A DNA stretch of 64,000 nt from Aquimarina sp. BL5 (GCF_003443675.1 NZ_CP031963.1:4177501-4241500), one strand, 5' to 3'; positions 10,555 to 20,086 are shown, counted from the stretch's first letter. Made by a program: numbers and translations. The notes: generated by a model not told the origin, from the letters alone.

Positions 10555-10890
10555 TTAATCCTGTGGAGTGTCATCCGTTGTTGGATCCGGTGTTACAGGT
10601 GTATCGATTTGTTGTACATCGTTAGTATCTACCGTTGGATCTTGATTTGTCGTTGCATCCATAAGATCTACATTAGATAGAAGAATTAATGCTAATAGCA
10701 AAGTGGCTAATGCCCAAGTACTTTTATCTAAAAAATCTGTTGTTTTTTTTACACCGCCTAATTGCTGTGTTCCACCGCCACCAAAAGAAGATGATAAACC
10801 TCCTCCTTTAGGATTCTGAACCATAATTACTACAACTAGTAAAAATGATACGATTACGATTAGTATTAAAAAGATTGAAAACGTTGTCAT
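10555..10890 (-). CDS. secG: Preprotein translocase subunit SecG
   Basis: Small inner-membrane partner of SecYE that stimulates SecA-driven export. It has two hydrophobic helices (about 3-23 and 56-76) separated by the conserved loop QNPKGGGLSSSFGGGGTQQLGG, and an acidic, Thr/Pro-rich C-terminal tail typical of Bacteroidota SecG. Length 111 aa. It is the last gene of the miaB operon, 9 bp after the TPR gene, followed by a strong terminator. Confidence 0.96.
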   Translation of the reverse strand: MTTFSIFLILIVIVSFLLVVVIMVQNPKGGGLSSSFGGGGTQQLGGVKKTTDFLDKSTWALATLLLALILLSNVDLMDATTNQDPTVDTNDVQQIDTPVTPDPTTDDTPQD

Positions 10891-10899
10891 TATATATTG

Positions 10900-11868
10900 T
10901 TATTTATTTTCTTGTAATTTTTTTATCGCTCGAATTTGGTCTGCAAAGAAACCACTTTTTTCGGGATTTTTCAAAATTAATATTTTATATGCTTGAATTG
11001 CCTTTTTATACTTTTTTTGAGCTAAGTATACTCTGGCTAAAGTTTCCGTCATTAACTCGTCTGGAGCTACCATATGGTTATTGGCAAGGTTGCGTGAAGG
11101 TGCATTTTTTTCAGCAGGCTTAATCTTCGGATTACTAGCTATAAACTCATCAATTAAATTAAATTTATGTTCTTGATCTGGCCGTTTTCCGGTTTGTTTT
11201 TCTTTTATAACTTCCTCGCTTTCATCCTTTATATTGTCTTTTGCTTCAGTATTTCGATCAATAGGTTGTATGGATGAAAGTTTTAGCCACTCTGCGAAAG
11301 AGTGTGCTTCTTTCTTATTAAAATCAAGAGGTTTGTCAACTTCTAGCTCTTTTTCAAGACTTTTTACAGCCTTCGATTCTTCTGTAGTATTGCTCTTTTC
11401 GGATTGTTCAATTATCGTTTCTGCAATCGTAATGTTTTTGGAAGAGTTTTCTTCTTTAGATGAAAAAAGAGCAGGATCAAGTACTTCTTCTGCCTCTTCT
11501 ATTTTCATGGATACCGCATCATCCAGCGAAATTCTTGAAAGCACTTTTACCTCTTGTGCGTCTATCACATCAATGTCTACTTTGTTTTTCTTTGATGTTA
11601 TAGGTTCTTCAATAGTTTTATCAAAGAGCTTAGATGTAATAAAATCAAATAAAATACCTCTGTCTGTAGTGTGAGCTGCTGTGGTTTTCAGTTCTTGATT
11701 GTACCTAAAGCTCTCATCATCCTTTAACCCCTTTAATATTAGAGCTCTTACAGATTGAAAATAGGGAAACTCTCGAATGATTTTTTCCAGGTTTTCTGTC
11801 TGCTCCTTATTAATTGAAGAAGGGTTTTGAAATAAATATGTAAGTTCTTTAGTATTCAAAAAAAACAA
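10900..11868 (-). CDS. TPR-containing protein of the lptE-secG operon
   Basis: A 322-aa cytoplasmic-looking protein. Residues 1-80 hold a conserved helical region (FPYFQSVRALILKGL). Residues 90-255 are an acidic, low-complexity linker. The last 60 residues contain a tetratricopeptide-like pair of helices (ETLARVYLAQKKYKKAIQAY). The position between lptE (11 bp) and secG (9 bp) is typical of Flavobacteria and hints at an envelope-biogenesis role, but no biochemical function is known to me. Confidence 0.8.
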   Translation of the reverse strand: MFFLNTKELTYLFQNPSSINKEQTENLEKIIREFPYFQSVRALILKGLKDDESFRYNQELKTTAAHTTDRGILFDFITSKLFDKTIEEPITSKKNKVDIDVIDAQEVKVLSRISLDDAVSMKIEEAEEVLDPALFSSKEENSSKNITIAETIIEQSEKSNTTEESKAVKSLEKELEVDKPLDFNKKEAHSFAEWLKLSSIQPIDRNTEAKDNIKDESEEVIKEKQTGKRPDQEHKFNLIDEFIASNPKIKPAEKNAPSRNLANNHMVAPDELMTETLARVYLAQKKYKKAIQAYKILILKNPEKSGFFADQIRAIKKLQENK

Positions 11869-11879
11869 TAATTAAGTTG

Positions 11880-12380
11880 TTACCACTTGGCTAAGGTAGC
11901 ATTAAGTATATCTTGAGTAATCCTTTCAAAGATTATTTGAAGAGCTTGATCTCTTACAGCGGTTTCGGATTGTGTAGCAGGAAAGTCAAAAAAGAAGGAA
12001 AAACGTTGTTCAAGATCTTCTTTAGGGTTCTTAGTATCATAAAAACGAACATTTACTGCAATTGTAAGGCGGTTTTGAGCTGCTGTATTTTGTGATGTTG
12101 CATTTGTTGGTATAACTATATCCTGAACAATTTCTCCCTCATAAGCAATATCTCCATTAGAGGTAACGAGATCAAGATTAGTTTGGTTTAGAATTAAATC
12201 TTGTAACTGATTGGTAAATTCTTGATCAGTCCCTGGATTAATAATAGGCGCTTGATTTTGGAAAAACGCTACCTGAAATGTAGTAGCATCTGTGTTAATT
12301 CCACTAAAAGAGTAAGCACCACAACCTTGAAGTACTGTAATGGCTATAAGTCCAATTAAAATGTGTTTTATTTTTTTCAT
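11880..12380 (-). CDS. lptE: LptE-like LPS-assembly lipoprotein
   Basis: Outer-membrane lipoprotein expected to plug and support LptD during LPS insertion. Lipobox LQGC with the lipidated Cys near residue 20 directly follows a hydrophobic signal. The mature part starts GAYSFSGI, a conserved Bacteroidota LptE motif, and contains FQVAFFQNQAPIINP and NRLTIAVNVRFYD beta strands. Length 166 aa. It is co-transcribed with the sigma54-type regulator upstream (57 bp) and the TPR gene downstream (11 bp). Confidence 0.88.
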   Translation of the reverse strand: MKKIKHILIGLIAITVLQGCGAYSFSGINTDATTFQVAFFQNQAPIINPGTDQEFTNQLQDLILNQTNLDLVTSNGDIAYEGEIVQDIVIPTNATSQNTAAQNRLTIAVNVRFYDTKNPKEDLEQRFSFFFDFPATQSETAVRDQALQIIFERITQDILNATLAKW

Positions 12381-12437
12381 TTAAATAAAAATTCGCATAA
12401 ATTTTGAGATTTATCTGTCCTGTAATATAGTAAGGAT

Positions 12438-13703
12438 TTATAAATCATATTGCTTTATTTTTCTGTATAAAGTTCGTTCACTAATTCCTAGTTCTTCTGC
12501 TGCAGCTTTACGTTTTCCGCGATGACGTTCTAAGGATTTTTTTATCAACTCTAGTTCTTTATCATGTAACGAGAGTGTTTCTTCTTCCTCAATCTCCTCT
12601 GCAAAATGATATTTGTCATCCTCTTTTTTGATAGCTTCAGTAGGTGTTATTTGTAAAACCTCTGTTGTTGGTGTTATGGGTTCTTCAAAAGGGATTGCTT
12701 CTTCTTCTTCTTTATCATCGCGATAGATTTTCCTGATTAATCCTTCATGCTCTTCCTGTACTTGTTGTGAGTTTCCGCTCTGCATCAACTCCATAGTTAA
12801 CTTTTTGAGATCGTTAAGATCGTTTTTCATATCAAAAAGCACTTTATATAAAATCTCTCTTTCGTTACTAAAGTCACTATCTTTTTTGTCCGAAGAAATT
12901 ACAGCAGGTAGGTTGCTTCCTATGTTAGGTAAATATCCTCGCAAAGTATTAGCTGATATGGTTCTATTTTGTTCAAGGACTGATATTTGCTCTGCAATGT
13001 TGCGCAATTGCCTGATATTACCACTCCAATGATATTTTTCTAATAATAGAGCAGCAGCATCTTCTAATCTAATTGTTGGCATCTTATACTTTGTAGCAAA
13101 GTCAGACGCAAATTTTCTAAATAACAGGTGTATATCTTCTTTACGATCTCGTAAAGGAGGTAATAGAATTTCTAATGTGCTTAAACGATAATACAGGTCT
13201 TCACGGAATTTTTCCTTTTTGATAGCTTCAAACATATTTACATTTGTAGCGGCGACAATACGTACATCTGTTTTCTGTACTTTGGAAGATCCTACTTTGA
13301 TGAACTCACCATTTTCTAATACTCTAAGGAGTCTAACCTGAGTGGTTAAAGGTAGTTCTCCCACTTCGTCAAGAAATATTGTTCCTCCATCTGCTACTTC
13401 AAAATACCCACTTCTTGTAGAAGTAGCACCCGTGAAAGCTCCTTTTTCGTGTCCAAATAATTCACTGTCAATAGTTCCCTCAGGTATAGCACCGCAGTTA
13501 ACTGCAATGTACTTACCGTGTTTTCTATGTGATAGGGAATGAACAATTTTAGGAATACTTTCTTTACCAACACCACTTTCACCTGTAACCAGAACCGAGA
13601 TGTCTGTAGGAGCTACCTGGATAGTTTTTTCTATAGCACGATTTAGTTTAGGATCATTTCCTATGATCCCGAATCGTTGTTTTGTGGCTTGAACTGATTC
13701 CAT
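12438..13703 (-). CDS. Sigma-54 interaction (AAA+) transcriptional activator without receiver domain
   Basis: A 421-aa bacterial enhancer-binding protein. Walker A is GESGVGKE (about 40-47), the sigma54-contact motif GAFTGA is at about 90-95, Walker B is GGTIFLDE, and the arginine-finger region is FREDLYYRL. The C-terminus carries a Fis-type HTH ([21 protein letters not shown]) preceded by an acidic linker of about 100 residues. There is no N-terminal receiver or sensor domain, so activity must be set by another mechanism or by expression level. It lies in the conserved miaB-lptE-secG operon. Targets cannot be read from the sequence. Confidence 0.93.
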   Translation of the reverse strand: MESVQATKQRFGIIGNDPKLNRAIEKTIQVAPTDISVLVTGESGVGKESIPKIVHSLSHRKHGKYIAVNCGAIPEGTIDSELFGHEKGAFTGATSTRSGYFEVADGGTIFLDEVGELPLTTQVRLLRVLENGEFIKVGSSKVQKTDVRIVAATNVNMFEAIKKEKFREDLYYRLSTLEILLPPLRDRKEDIHLLFRKFASDFATKYKMPTIRLEDAAALLLEKYHWSGNIRQLRNIAEQISVLEQNRTISANTLRGYLPNIGSNLPAVISSDKKDSDFSNEREILYKVLFDMKNDLNDLKKLTMELMQSGNSQQVQEEHEGLIRKIYRDDKEEEEAIPFEEPITPTTEVLQITPTEAIKKEDDKYHFAEEIEEEETLSLHDKELELIKKSLERHRGKRKAAAEELGISERTLYRKIKQYDL

Positions 13704-13732
13704 TTAATAGAACTATATTATTTTATATTAAA

Positions 13733-15178
13733 TTAATTATTATCAGAATACCCTACTGCTTCTCCCAGTAGTGTGGCGCTTGTACACTGGTCAATACGTA
13801 CCATTACAAAATCGCCTATTTTATAATTGTCTTTAGGGAAAATTGCAACTATGTTCTTTGTTGTTCTTCCACTCCAGTGTTTGTCTGATTTTTTAGATTC
13901 TTTTTCTATTAAGACTTCAAAAGTTTGTCCAATATAAGATTCATGTCTGTAAGCACAATGTTCACGTTGTAGCGCAATTACTTCTGCAAGTCTTCTTTTT
14001 TTAACTTCTTCCGGAACATCATCTTCTAGTTTTCTTTCGGCCAATGTTCCTGGTCTTTCAGAATAGGCATACATATAGCCGTGTTCATATTTTATGCGTT
14101 CCAATAATGATAATGTATCTTGGTGATCTTCTTCTGTTTCTGTCGGAAAACCAACGATCATATCCTGAGTTATAGAGCAATCAGGAATGATTTGCTTTAT
14201 ATTATCTACTAGTTCGATATATTCTTGGCGTGTATGTAAGCGATTCATTTCCGCAAGAATACGATCGCTTCCACTTTGTATAGGTAAGTGAATGTGTTTA
14301 CAAATGTTTTTGTGTTTCGCCATTATCTTAATCACATCTAATGTCATATCCTGAGGATTGGATGTGGAGAAACGGATACGTAGTTTAGGATATTTTTCTG
14401 CTACTAGATCTAAAAGCTTTGCAAAATCTGTAGCAGTAGCTTTTTGTAAATCACTAGCCTTGTCAAAATCTTTTTTTAATCCTCCACCATACCACAAATA
14501 ACTGTCAACATTTTGACCTAATAATGTGATTTCTTTAAAATTATTGATAACCAGATCATCTATTTCTTTCAGAATACTTTGTGGATCTCGGCTTCGCTCT
14601 CTTCCTCTGGTAAAAGGTACTACACAAAAAGTACACATATTATCGCAGCCTCTAGTGATAGAAACAAAAGCAGAGACTCCGTTACTCTGTAAGCGAACTG
14701 GAGAGATATCTCCATAGGTTTCTTCTTTTGATAAAACTACATTTACCGCATTACGTCCTGCATCAACCTCTTCTATCAAATTAGGTAAATCTTTGTAGGC
14801 GTCTGGTCCTACTACTAGATCAACGATCTTCTCTTCTTCTAAGAATTTACTTTTTAAGCGTTCTGCCATACAGCCTAGAACACCCACTTTCATGCCTGGA
14901 TTGATTCTTTTTACTGCATTATATTTTTCTAAACGTTTCCTAACTGTTAGTTCTGCTTTTTCACGAATAGAACAGGTATTTACCAAAACCAGATCAGCAT
15001 CTTCCAGGTTTTGAGTAGTGTTAAAACCCTCCTTGGCTAAAATTGAAGCTACAATTTCACTATCGCTAAAATTCATTTGACATCCATAACTTTCAATAAA
15101 AAGTTTTCTGGTATTTCCTTCTTTTTTGTCTAGAGACAATGCCTGTCCCTGGATCTTTTCATCAATAATCTTCTCCAT
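13733..15178 (-). CDS. miaB: tRNA-2-methylthio-N6-dimethylallyladenosine synthase MiaB
   Basis: Radical-SAM methylthiotransferase that modifies A37 of tRNAs reading UNN codons. The N-terminal UPF0004 domain has the auxiliary cluster cysteines in SYGCQMNFSDSE, VNTCSIRE and LGCMAERLK. The radical-SAM motif CDNMCTFC lies in RGCDNMCTFCVVPFTRGRE. A TRAM domain forms the last 65 residues. Length 481 aa. First gene of the operon that ends with secG, 29 bp before the sigma54 activator, and divergent from the membrane protein at 15317. Confidence 0.97.
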   Translation of the reverse strand: MEKIIDEKIQGQALSLDKKEGNTRKLFIESYGCQMNFSDSEIVASILAKEGFNTTQNLEDADLVLVNTCSIREKAELTVRKRLEKYNAVKRINPGMKVGVLGCMAERLKSKFLEEEKIVDLVVGPDAYKDLPNLIEEVDAGRNAVNVVLSKEETYGDISPVRLQSNGVSAFVSITRGCDNMCTFCVVPFTRGRERSRDPQSILKEIDDLVINNFKEITLLGQNVDSYLWYGGGLKKDFDKASDLQKATATDFAKLLDLVAEKYPKLRIRFSTSNPQDMTLDVIKIMAKHKNICKHIHLPIQSGSDRILAEMNRLHTRQEYIELVDNIKQIIPDCSITQDMIVGFPTETEEDHQDTLSLLERIKYEHGYMYAYSERPGTLAERKLEDDVPEEVKKRRLAEVIALQREHCAYRHESYIGQTFEVLIEKESKKSDKHWSGRTTKNIVAIFPKDNYKIGDFVMVRIDQCTSATLLGEAVGYSDNN

Positions 15179-15316
15179 GTATAATAATATCCTTGTCCAT
15201 TCAACTCAAATAGTATGCAAAGATACTCTTTAAAAAGATATATGACAAAGTGGCAGAATTATATTTGTTTAAATATTTATATTTGAGAAAACTAACTAAC
15301 CAGTCAATCCTTTTTT

Positions 15317-16099
15317 ATGAATGCTAATCACCTCTTTGAAAAAATAGAAAACAGCAGTCCAATAGATTTTGGAGATATTTTTAACAAAAGTATCGAGCTT
15401 TTTAAGAAAGTATGGTTACAAGGGTTTATCCATTTGTTGATTTCTGTGGTGGTGGTTATTCCACTAATTATTGTAATGTATATTCCAATTATTGCGTTGG
15501 CAAGTATAGCGGGTATTGAAGAGTCTTATGGGGGTTATTCTGGTCAAATGGAGGGAGTGTCTATAGGGTTGGCTATTCTATTTGTAATATTAGTAGTTAT
15601 AATTTCTATGATTGCTTCAGCATTTCAATTTGGTATTATTGCTCATTTCTATCAGGTTTGTAAGCAAGAGGATTTAGAACAACAGCAAAATTCAAATTAT
15701 TTTATGTTCTTTAGAGGTAAATATCTTGGGAAGATTTTAGTGCTAGCTATTGCAATTTCAGTAATTTCCATAGTTGCAATGTTATTATGCTTTTTTCCTT
15801 TTTTATATGTATTGGTGCCTCTCCAACTGCTTGGTGTTATATTTTCATTTAACCCCGATCTTAGTCCTTCGGATTTAATAAAAGCTAGCTTTAAATTGGG
15901 TAACAAAATTTGGTTAATGGCCTTTTTGCTATTTTTTATATCGGCAATTTTAGCGGAGTTAGTTGGTTTGATGGCTTGTGGAGTTGGAATATTTTTTACA
16001 GTGTTTTTTGTTCGTATTCCTGTTTATTACATGTACAAGGATACTATTAGTTTCGAAAACGAAAGCGAATCCGAGGACTGGAACGCTCTTGTTGAATAA
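15317..16099 (+). CDS. Multispanning membrane protein, unassigned
   Basis: A 260-aa protein with about five or six hydrophobic segments (roughly 35-65, 85-115, 145-180, 195-240) and hydrophilic ends. The N-terminal pattern DFGDIFNKSIELFKKVW matches a family common in Bacteroidota whose members are sometimes mislabelled as beta-carotene monooxygenases. No catalytic motif is visible. TATATTTG boxes at 15260 and 15278 could serve as -7 elements, but no clear -33 partner is visible. A terminator follows directly. Function unknown. Confidence 0.8.
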   Translation: MNANHLFEKIENSSPIDFGDIFNKSIELFKKVWLQGFIHLLISVVVVIPLIIVMYIPIIALASIAGIEESYGGYSGQMEGVSIGLAILFVILVVIISMIASAFQFGIIAHFYQVCKQEDLEQQQNSNYFMFFRGKYLGKILVLAIAISVISIVAMLLCFFPFLYVLVPLQLLGVIFSFNPDLSPSDLIKASFKLGNKIWLMAFLLFFISAILAELVGLMACGVGIFFTVFFVRIPVYYMYKDTISFENESESEDWNALVE

Positions 16100-16110
16100 A
16101 AAGTAAAATG

Positions 16111-16133
16111 AAACCTGCTGATTTTGCAGGTTT
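16111..16133 (+). terminator. Rho-independent terminator after the 260-aa membrane protein gene
   Basis: AAACCTGC / GCAGGTTT stem with a 7-nt loop, 11 nt after the stop codon, followed by a T run on the plus strand. Confidence 0.88.
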
Positions 16134-16160
16134 TTTTAGTATAATTTTTGAGAAAAAATT

Positions 16161-16188
16161 TTGATCTCAAAAAATTGATATACTTTTG
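16161..16188 (+). promoter_or_regulatory. topA promoter
   Basis: TTG (16161-16163), a 17-nt spacer and TACTTTTG (16181-16188) match the Bacteroidota promoter consensus. The predicted start near 16195 gives a leader of about 105 nt that holds the nested hairpin structure at 16232-16286. Confidence 0.55.
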
Positions 16189-16231
16189 CTCCCAGAAATA
16201 AGTCATCAACGCTGGGTTATTACCAACTGAA

Positions 16232-16286
16232 AATGTTTATTAGCGATTCCATCTGTCAACTAATAAACATTAATTATCAACAGATG
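16232..16286 (+). promoter_or_regulatory. Potential H-type pseudoknot in the topA leader
   Basis: Stem 1 is a perfect 12-bp pair (AATGTTTATTAG 16232-16243 with CTAATAAACATT 16260-16271). Its 16-nt loop contains CATCTGT (16250-16256), which is perfectly complementary to ACAGATG (16280-16286) just downstream. That is the topology of an H-type pseudoknot with loops of 6, 3 and 8 nt. Its 3' end lies 13 nt before the topA ATG, next to the purine-rich ribosome-binding region. Alternatively the two stems are mutually exclusive, or stem 1 is a DNA operator. Confidence 0.5.
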
Positions 16287-16299
16287 AAAAAAAAGGATT

Positions 16300-18801
16300 A
16301 TGGCTAAGAATTTAGTGATTGTGGAGTCACCAGCTAAGGCAAAAACAATAGAAAAGTTTCTAGGAAAAGACTACAAAGTAGCTTCTAGTTTCGGACATAT
16401 TGCAGATTTGCCAGCAAAGGAGCTAGGTGTGGATGTGGAAGAAGGTTTCAAACCTAAATATATCGTTTCTAAGGACAAGAAAGATGTGGTGAAAAAACTG
16501 AAAGATCTTTCGAAGAAAGCAGAGATGGTATGGTTAGCTAGTGATGAGGATCGAGAAGGAGAGGCTATTGCTTGGCATCTAGCAGAGGAGTTAAATTTGG
16601 ATAAAGACAAGACGCGTCGAATTGTTTTTCATGAGATTACTAAAAAAGCAATACTTAAGGCAATTGAAAACCCAAGAAGTATAGATTATAATTTGGTAAA
16701 CGCACAGCAAGCTAGACGAGTACTAGATAGATTGGTGGGATATGAATTATCTCCTGTTTTATGGAGAAAGGTAAAAGGAGGATTATCGGCAGGAAGAGTG
16801 CAGTCTGTATCTGTAAGGTTAATCGTAGAGAGAGAGCGTGAAATACTTGGTTTTACACCTGTTGCTTCTTATCGAATTGATGCAGAATTTGCTAATGAAA
16901 ATGGGAAGTCTTTTAAGGCGAAACTACCTAAGAATTTTTCTACAAAAGAAGAAGCGCAGGCGTTTCTAAAGAAGAACTTAGGGGTTGGTTTTAATGTCGC
17001 TGATCTTACTACAAAACCAGCAAAAAAATCACCAGCACCACCATTTACAACATCTACTCTACAGCAGGAAGCATCTAGGAAATTGTATTTTTCTGTTAGT
17101 AAGACAATGACGATGGCGCAACGCTTGTATGAGGCAGGATTGATTACTTATATGAGAACAGATAGTGTAAATCTATCTACAGAAGCTCAGAACGGTGCAA
17201 AAGCAGAAATAATTTCTGCATATGGAGAAGAATACAGCAATCCAAAACAATATAAAGGTAAGGCGAAAGGAGCTCAAGAAGCCCACGAAGCCATAAGACC
17301 AACGGATTTTTCGAGGCATACAGTACCGGTTGATTATGATCAACAACGTCTGTATGAATTAATTTGGAAAAGAGCCATCGCTTCACAGATGAGTGATGCA
17401 AAATTAGAAAGAACCAATGTGAAGATTGGATCTACTTCTCATAATGAACAGTTTGTTGCAAATGGAGAGGTAATAAAATTTGAAGGTTTCCTTAAGGTGT
17501 ATCTTGAAGGTAATGATGATGAAGATGAAGAGCAAAGCGGAATCTTACCTGCTATGAAAGTTGGTGAGAATTTATTTAATAACTATGTTACCGCTACAGA
17601 GAGATTTACCAGACCACCAAGTCGATATTCTGAAGCGGCTTTAGTAAAAAAGTTAGAAGAATTAGGTATTGGACGTCCGTCTACCTATGCACCAACAATT
17701 TCTACTATCCAAAATAGGAACTATATAGAAAAAGGTTCTAAGGAAGGCGAAGAACGAGGTTATGTTCAGATTACACTTTCTGGTGATGCAATTAAAGAAA
17801 AAAGCCTAAAAGAAAAAGTAGGAAGTGATAAAGGGAAATTAATTCCAACCGATGTGGGGATGGTAGTTAATGACTTTTTAGTAAATCATTTTTCTTCTAT
17901 TTTAGATTATAACTTTACTGCAAAAGTAGAGCAAGACTTTGATGAAATTGCCGAAGGTCAGGAAGACTGGACTCACGTAATGAAAGAGTTTTATGATGAG
18001 TTTCATCCTAGAGTAGAAGATGTTGCTCAGAATGCAGAACGTGAAGTAGGAGAAAGGATTCTAGGAGAAGATCCAGATTCTGGGAAACCTGTAAGTGTTC
18101 GTTTAGGAAAATTTGGACCAATGGTACAGATTGGTACTGCAGAGGATGAGGATAAACCGAGATTTGCTAGTCTCGCACCAGGACAAACATTGGGTAGTAT
18201 AACTTTCGAACAAGCAATGGATTTATTTCAATTGCCAAAAGAACTAGGTGATTATAAAGGAGAAACAGTAACCGTTAATAATGGACGTTTTGGTCCTTAT
18301 GTAAAGTTTGGAGCCAAATTCGTTTCTTTAGATAAAGGAGAAGATCCTTTAAGTACATCATTAGAAAGAGCAATCGAACTTATTGATGCTAAGGAAAAAG
18401 CTGATGCTCCCATATATACATATGAAGATTTACCAGTCCAAAAAGGAACTGGTAGGTTTGGTCCATTTATTAAATGGAAGGGTATGTTTATCAATGTGAA
18501 TAAAAAATATGACTTTGATAATCTTTCTGATGAGGATATCATCCAGCTTATTGAAGAAAAGAAGCAGAAAGAGATTGATAAGGTAATTCATAATTGGGAA
18601 GAAGAAGGTATTAGAGTAGAGAAAGCAAGATGGGGGCGAAGCAATGTTATAAAAGGTAAAACCAAAATTGAATTACCTAAAACTGTGGATGCTACTAAGC
18701 TTACTTTGGAGAAGGTAAAGGATCTCATCGAAAAGAATGCTCCTAAAAAGAAGACTACTGCAAAGAAAAAAACAACAAAAAAGACTACTAAAAAGAAATA
18801 A
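16300..18801 (+). CDS. topA: DNA topoisomerase I (type IA)
   Basis: Relaxes negative supercoils, 833 aa. The Toprim domain has Glu9 (VIVESPAKAKT) and the acidic triad DEDREGE at 82-88. The catalytic tyrosine is Tyr284 in LITYMRTDS. GRPSTYAPTI marks the core. The C-terminal part has repeated GRFGP/GKFGP units (near 606, 664 and 712), and no zinc-finger CxxC pairs are visible. The protein ends in a Lys/Thr-rich tail (KKTTAKKKTTKKTTKKK) that probably aids DNA or RNA polymerase contact. It lies upstream of the arginase-like gene and gldK, a gene order I recall from other Flavobacteria. Confidence 0.98.
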   Translation: MAKNLVIVESPAKAKTIEKFLGKDYKVASSFGHIADLPAKELGVDVEEGFKPKYIVSKDKKDVVKKLKDLSKKAEMVWLASDEDREGEAIAWHLAEELNLDKDKTRRIVFHEITKKAILKAIENPRSIDYNLVNAQQARRVLDRLVGYELSPVLWRKVKGGLSAGRVQSVSVRLIVEREREILGFTPVASYRIDAEFANENGKSFKAKLPKNFSTKEEAQAFLKKNLGVGFNVADLTTKPAKKSPAPPFTTSTLQQEASRKLYFSVSKTMTMAQRLYEAGLITYMRTDSVNLSTEAQNGAKAEIISAYGEEYSNPKQYKGKAKGAQEAHEAIRPTDFSRHTVPVDYDQQRLYELIWKRAIASQMSDAKLERTNVKIGSTSHNEQFVANGEVIKFEGFLKVYLEGNDDEDEEQSGILPAMKVGENLFNNYVTATERFTRPPSRYSEAALVKKLEELGIGRPSTYAPTISTIQNRNYIEKGSKEGEERGYVQITLSGDAIKEKSLKEKVGSDKGKLIPTDVGMVVNDFLVNHFSSILDYNFTAKVEQDFDEIAEGQEDWTHVMKEFYDEFHPRVEDVAQNAEREVGERILGEDPDSGKPVSVRLGKFGPMVQIGTAEDEDKPRFASLAPGQTLGSITFEQAMDLFQLPKELGDYKGETVTVNNGRFGPYVKFGAKFVSLDKGEDPLSTSLERAIELIDAKEKADAPIYTYEDLPVQKGTGRFGPFIKWKGMFINVNKKYDFDNLSDEDIIQLIEEKKQKEIDKVIHNWEEEGIRVEKARWGRSNVIKGKTKIELPKTVDATKLTLEKVKDLIEKNAPKKKTTAKKKTTKKTTKKK

Positions 18802-18812
18802 GTATATAATAT

Positions 18813-19976
18813 ATGTCTTTAGAGTTTCTTTCACCGGTCAGCGAAATAGTGGCGGCACATGTTGCTTTGCTCCCTGATCAATCATTAGGTAAACAGATTA
18901 AAGTACATACTTCTTACGATGGAGTTCCAGATCTTGATAATGTAGATCTCGCGGTAATTGGTGTTAGAGAAAATAGAAATGATATTGATTTTTTAGGTGA
19001 AGATCTTTATTTTGATACCATACGGAAATCTTTATACGATCTATTTCCAGGTAATTGGGATACTTCAATTGTAGATCTTGGAGATATTATTCCAGGAGAA
19101 GAAGTAAGCGATACTTATTTTTTAATGAAAGATATTCTTTCTACACTGCTTCAAAAAAATGTGATACCTCTAATTATTGGAGGTAGTCAAGATTTGGTAT
19201 ACGGTCAGTATCGTGCTTTTGATATTTTGGAGAGAATGGTTAATCTTGTTAACGTAGATAGTAAGTTTGATTTAGGAAATACTTCTAAGCCAATAACAAA
19301 TACCTCTTTTGTGGGTAAGATCATTGTAGAACAGCCTTACAATCTTTTTAATTATAGCAATATAGGGTATCAGACCTATTTTAATTCACAAGAAGAAATA
19401 GATTTAATAGAGAAATTATATTTTGACGCATATCGATTGGGTGAAGTAACATCAGATGTTACAATTGTAGAGCCTATCATGCGTGATGCGGATATTGTTA
19501 CAATTGATCTTGGAGCTATGAGTTCTACGCATCTTAATTATAAGTATGCTTCACCGAATGGTTTTGATGGGAGAGAGATATGTGCTATTGCAAGATATGC
19601 TGGTATTAGTGATAAAGTAAAGAGTTTTGGGGTTTATGAATTCAAAAACTTTAAAAATGAGGAAACAACTGCAATGTTAATTGCACAAATATTTTGGTAT
19701 TTTATTGAAGGAGTTAATTATAGGTCTAATGAGTTAGATATTAAAAATCAGACAGGCACACTCCATTATAATGTACCAGTAGAAGATGAAGTTCTTTCGT
19801 TTTATAAAAGCGATAAAACAGAAAGATGGTGGATAGAAATACCTTTTATTTCATCTGGAAATAATAAATTGAAAAGACACACGTTATTACCTTGCACATA
19901 CAACGATTATGAGCGTGCTTGTAATCAAGAAATACCTGAAAGATGGTATAAGGCAAAACGAAAAAACGAAGTTTAA
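18813..19976 (+). CDS. Arginase/formimidoylglutamase-fold protein with altered metal site
   Basis: A 387-aa ureohydrolase-superfamily protein starting 11 bp after topA. The three metal motifs of active members are recognisable but changed. GGxH(D/E) is GGSQD at 123-127 (His to Gln126). DxHxD is DSKFD at 149-153 (His to Lys151). The SxDxD motif is TIDLGA, with Asp232 kept and the second Asp replaced by Gly234. Both histidines and one aspartate that bind the manganese pair are missing, so hydrolysis of formimidoylglutamate or arginine by the usual mechanism is unlikely. Placement between topA and gldK suggests a conserved non-catalytic or novel role, perhaps tied to gliding. That link is inference. 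Confidence 0.85.
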   Translation: MSLEFLSPVSEIVAAHVALLPDQSLGKQIKVHTSYDGVPDLDNVDLAVIGVRENRNDIDFLGEDLYFDTIRKSLYDLFPGNWDTSIVDLGDIIPGEEVSDTYFLMKDILSTLLQKNVIPLIIGGSQDLVYGQYRAFDILERMVNLVNVDSKFDLGNTSKPITNTSFVGKIIVEQPYNLFNYSNIGYQTYFNSQEEIDLIEKLYFDAYRLGEVTSDVTIVEPIMRDADIVTIDLGAMSSTHLNYKYASPNGFDGREICAIARYAGISDKVKSFGVYEFKNFKNEETTAMLIAQIFWYFIEGVNYRSNELDIKNQTGTLHYNVPVEDEVLSFYKSDKTERWWIEIPFISSGNNKLKRHTLLPCTYNDYERACNQEIPERWYKAKRKNEV

Positions 19977-19989
19977 CATTTTTATTAGG

Positions 19990-20062
19990 GAGATTTAAGG
20001 TTTTTTTTAGAAAAAAATTGTTTTTCTGGAAATAAATAAATAGGTTTACCACCTTAAATCTC
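19990..20062 (+). promoter_or_regulatory. gldK promoter region flanked by a 12-bp inverted repeat
   Basis: GAGATTTAAGGT (19990-20001) and ACCTTAAATCTC (20051-20062) are perfect inverted repeats 49 nt apart. Between them lies a candidate promoter: TTG (20018-20020), a 20-nt spacer and TAGGTTTA (20041-20048, one mismatch to TAnnTTTG). The arms could be paired operator halves looping the promoter, or a long RNA hairpin if transcription starts upstream. Confidence 0.45.
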
Positions 20063-20086
20063 GAAGATCTTAACCTAAAACACGTT

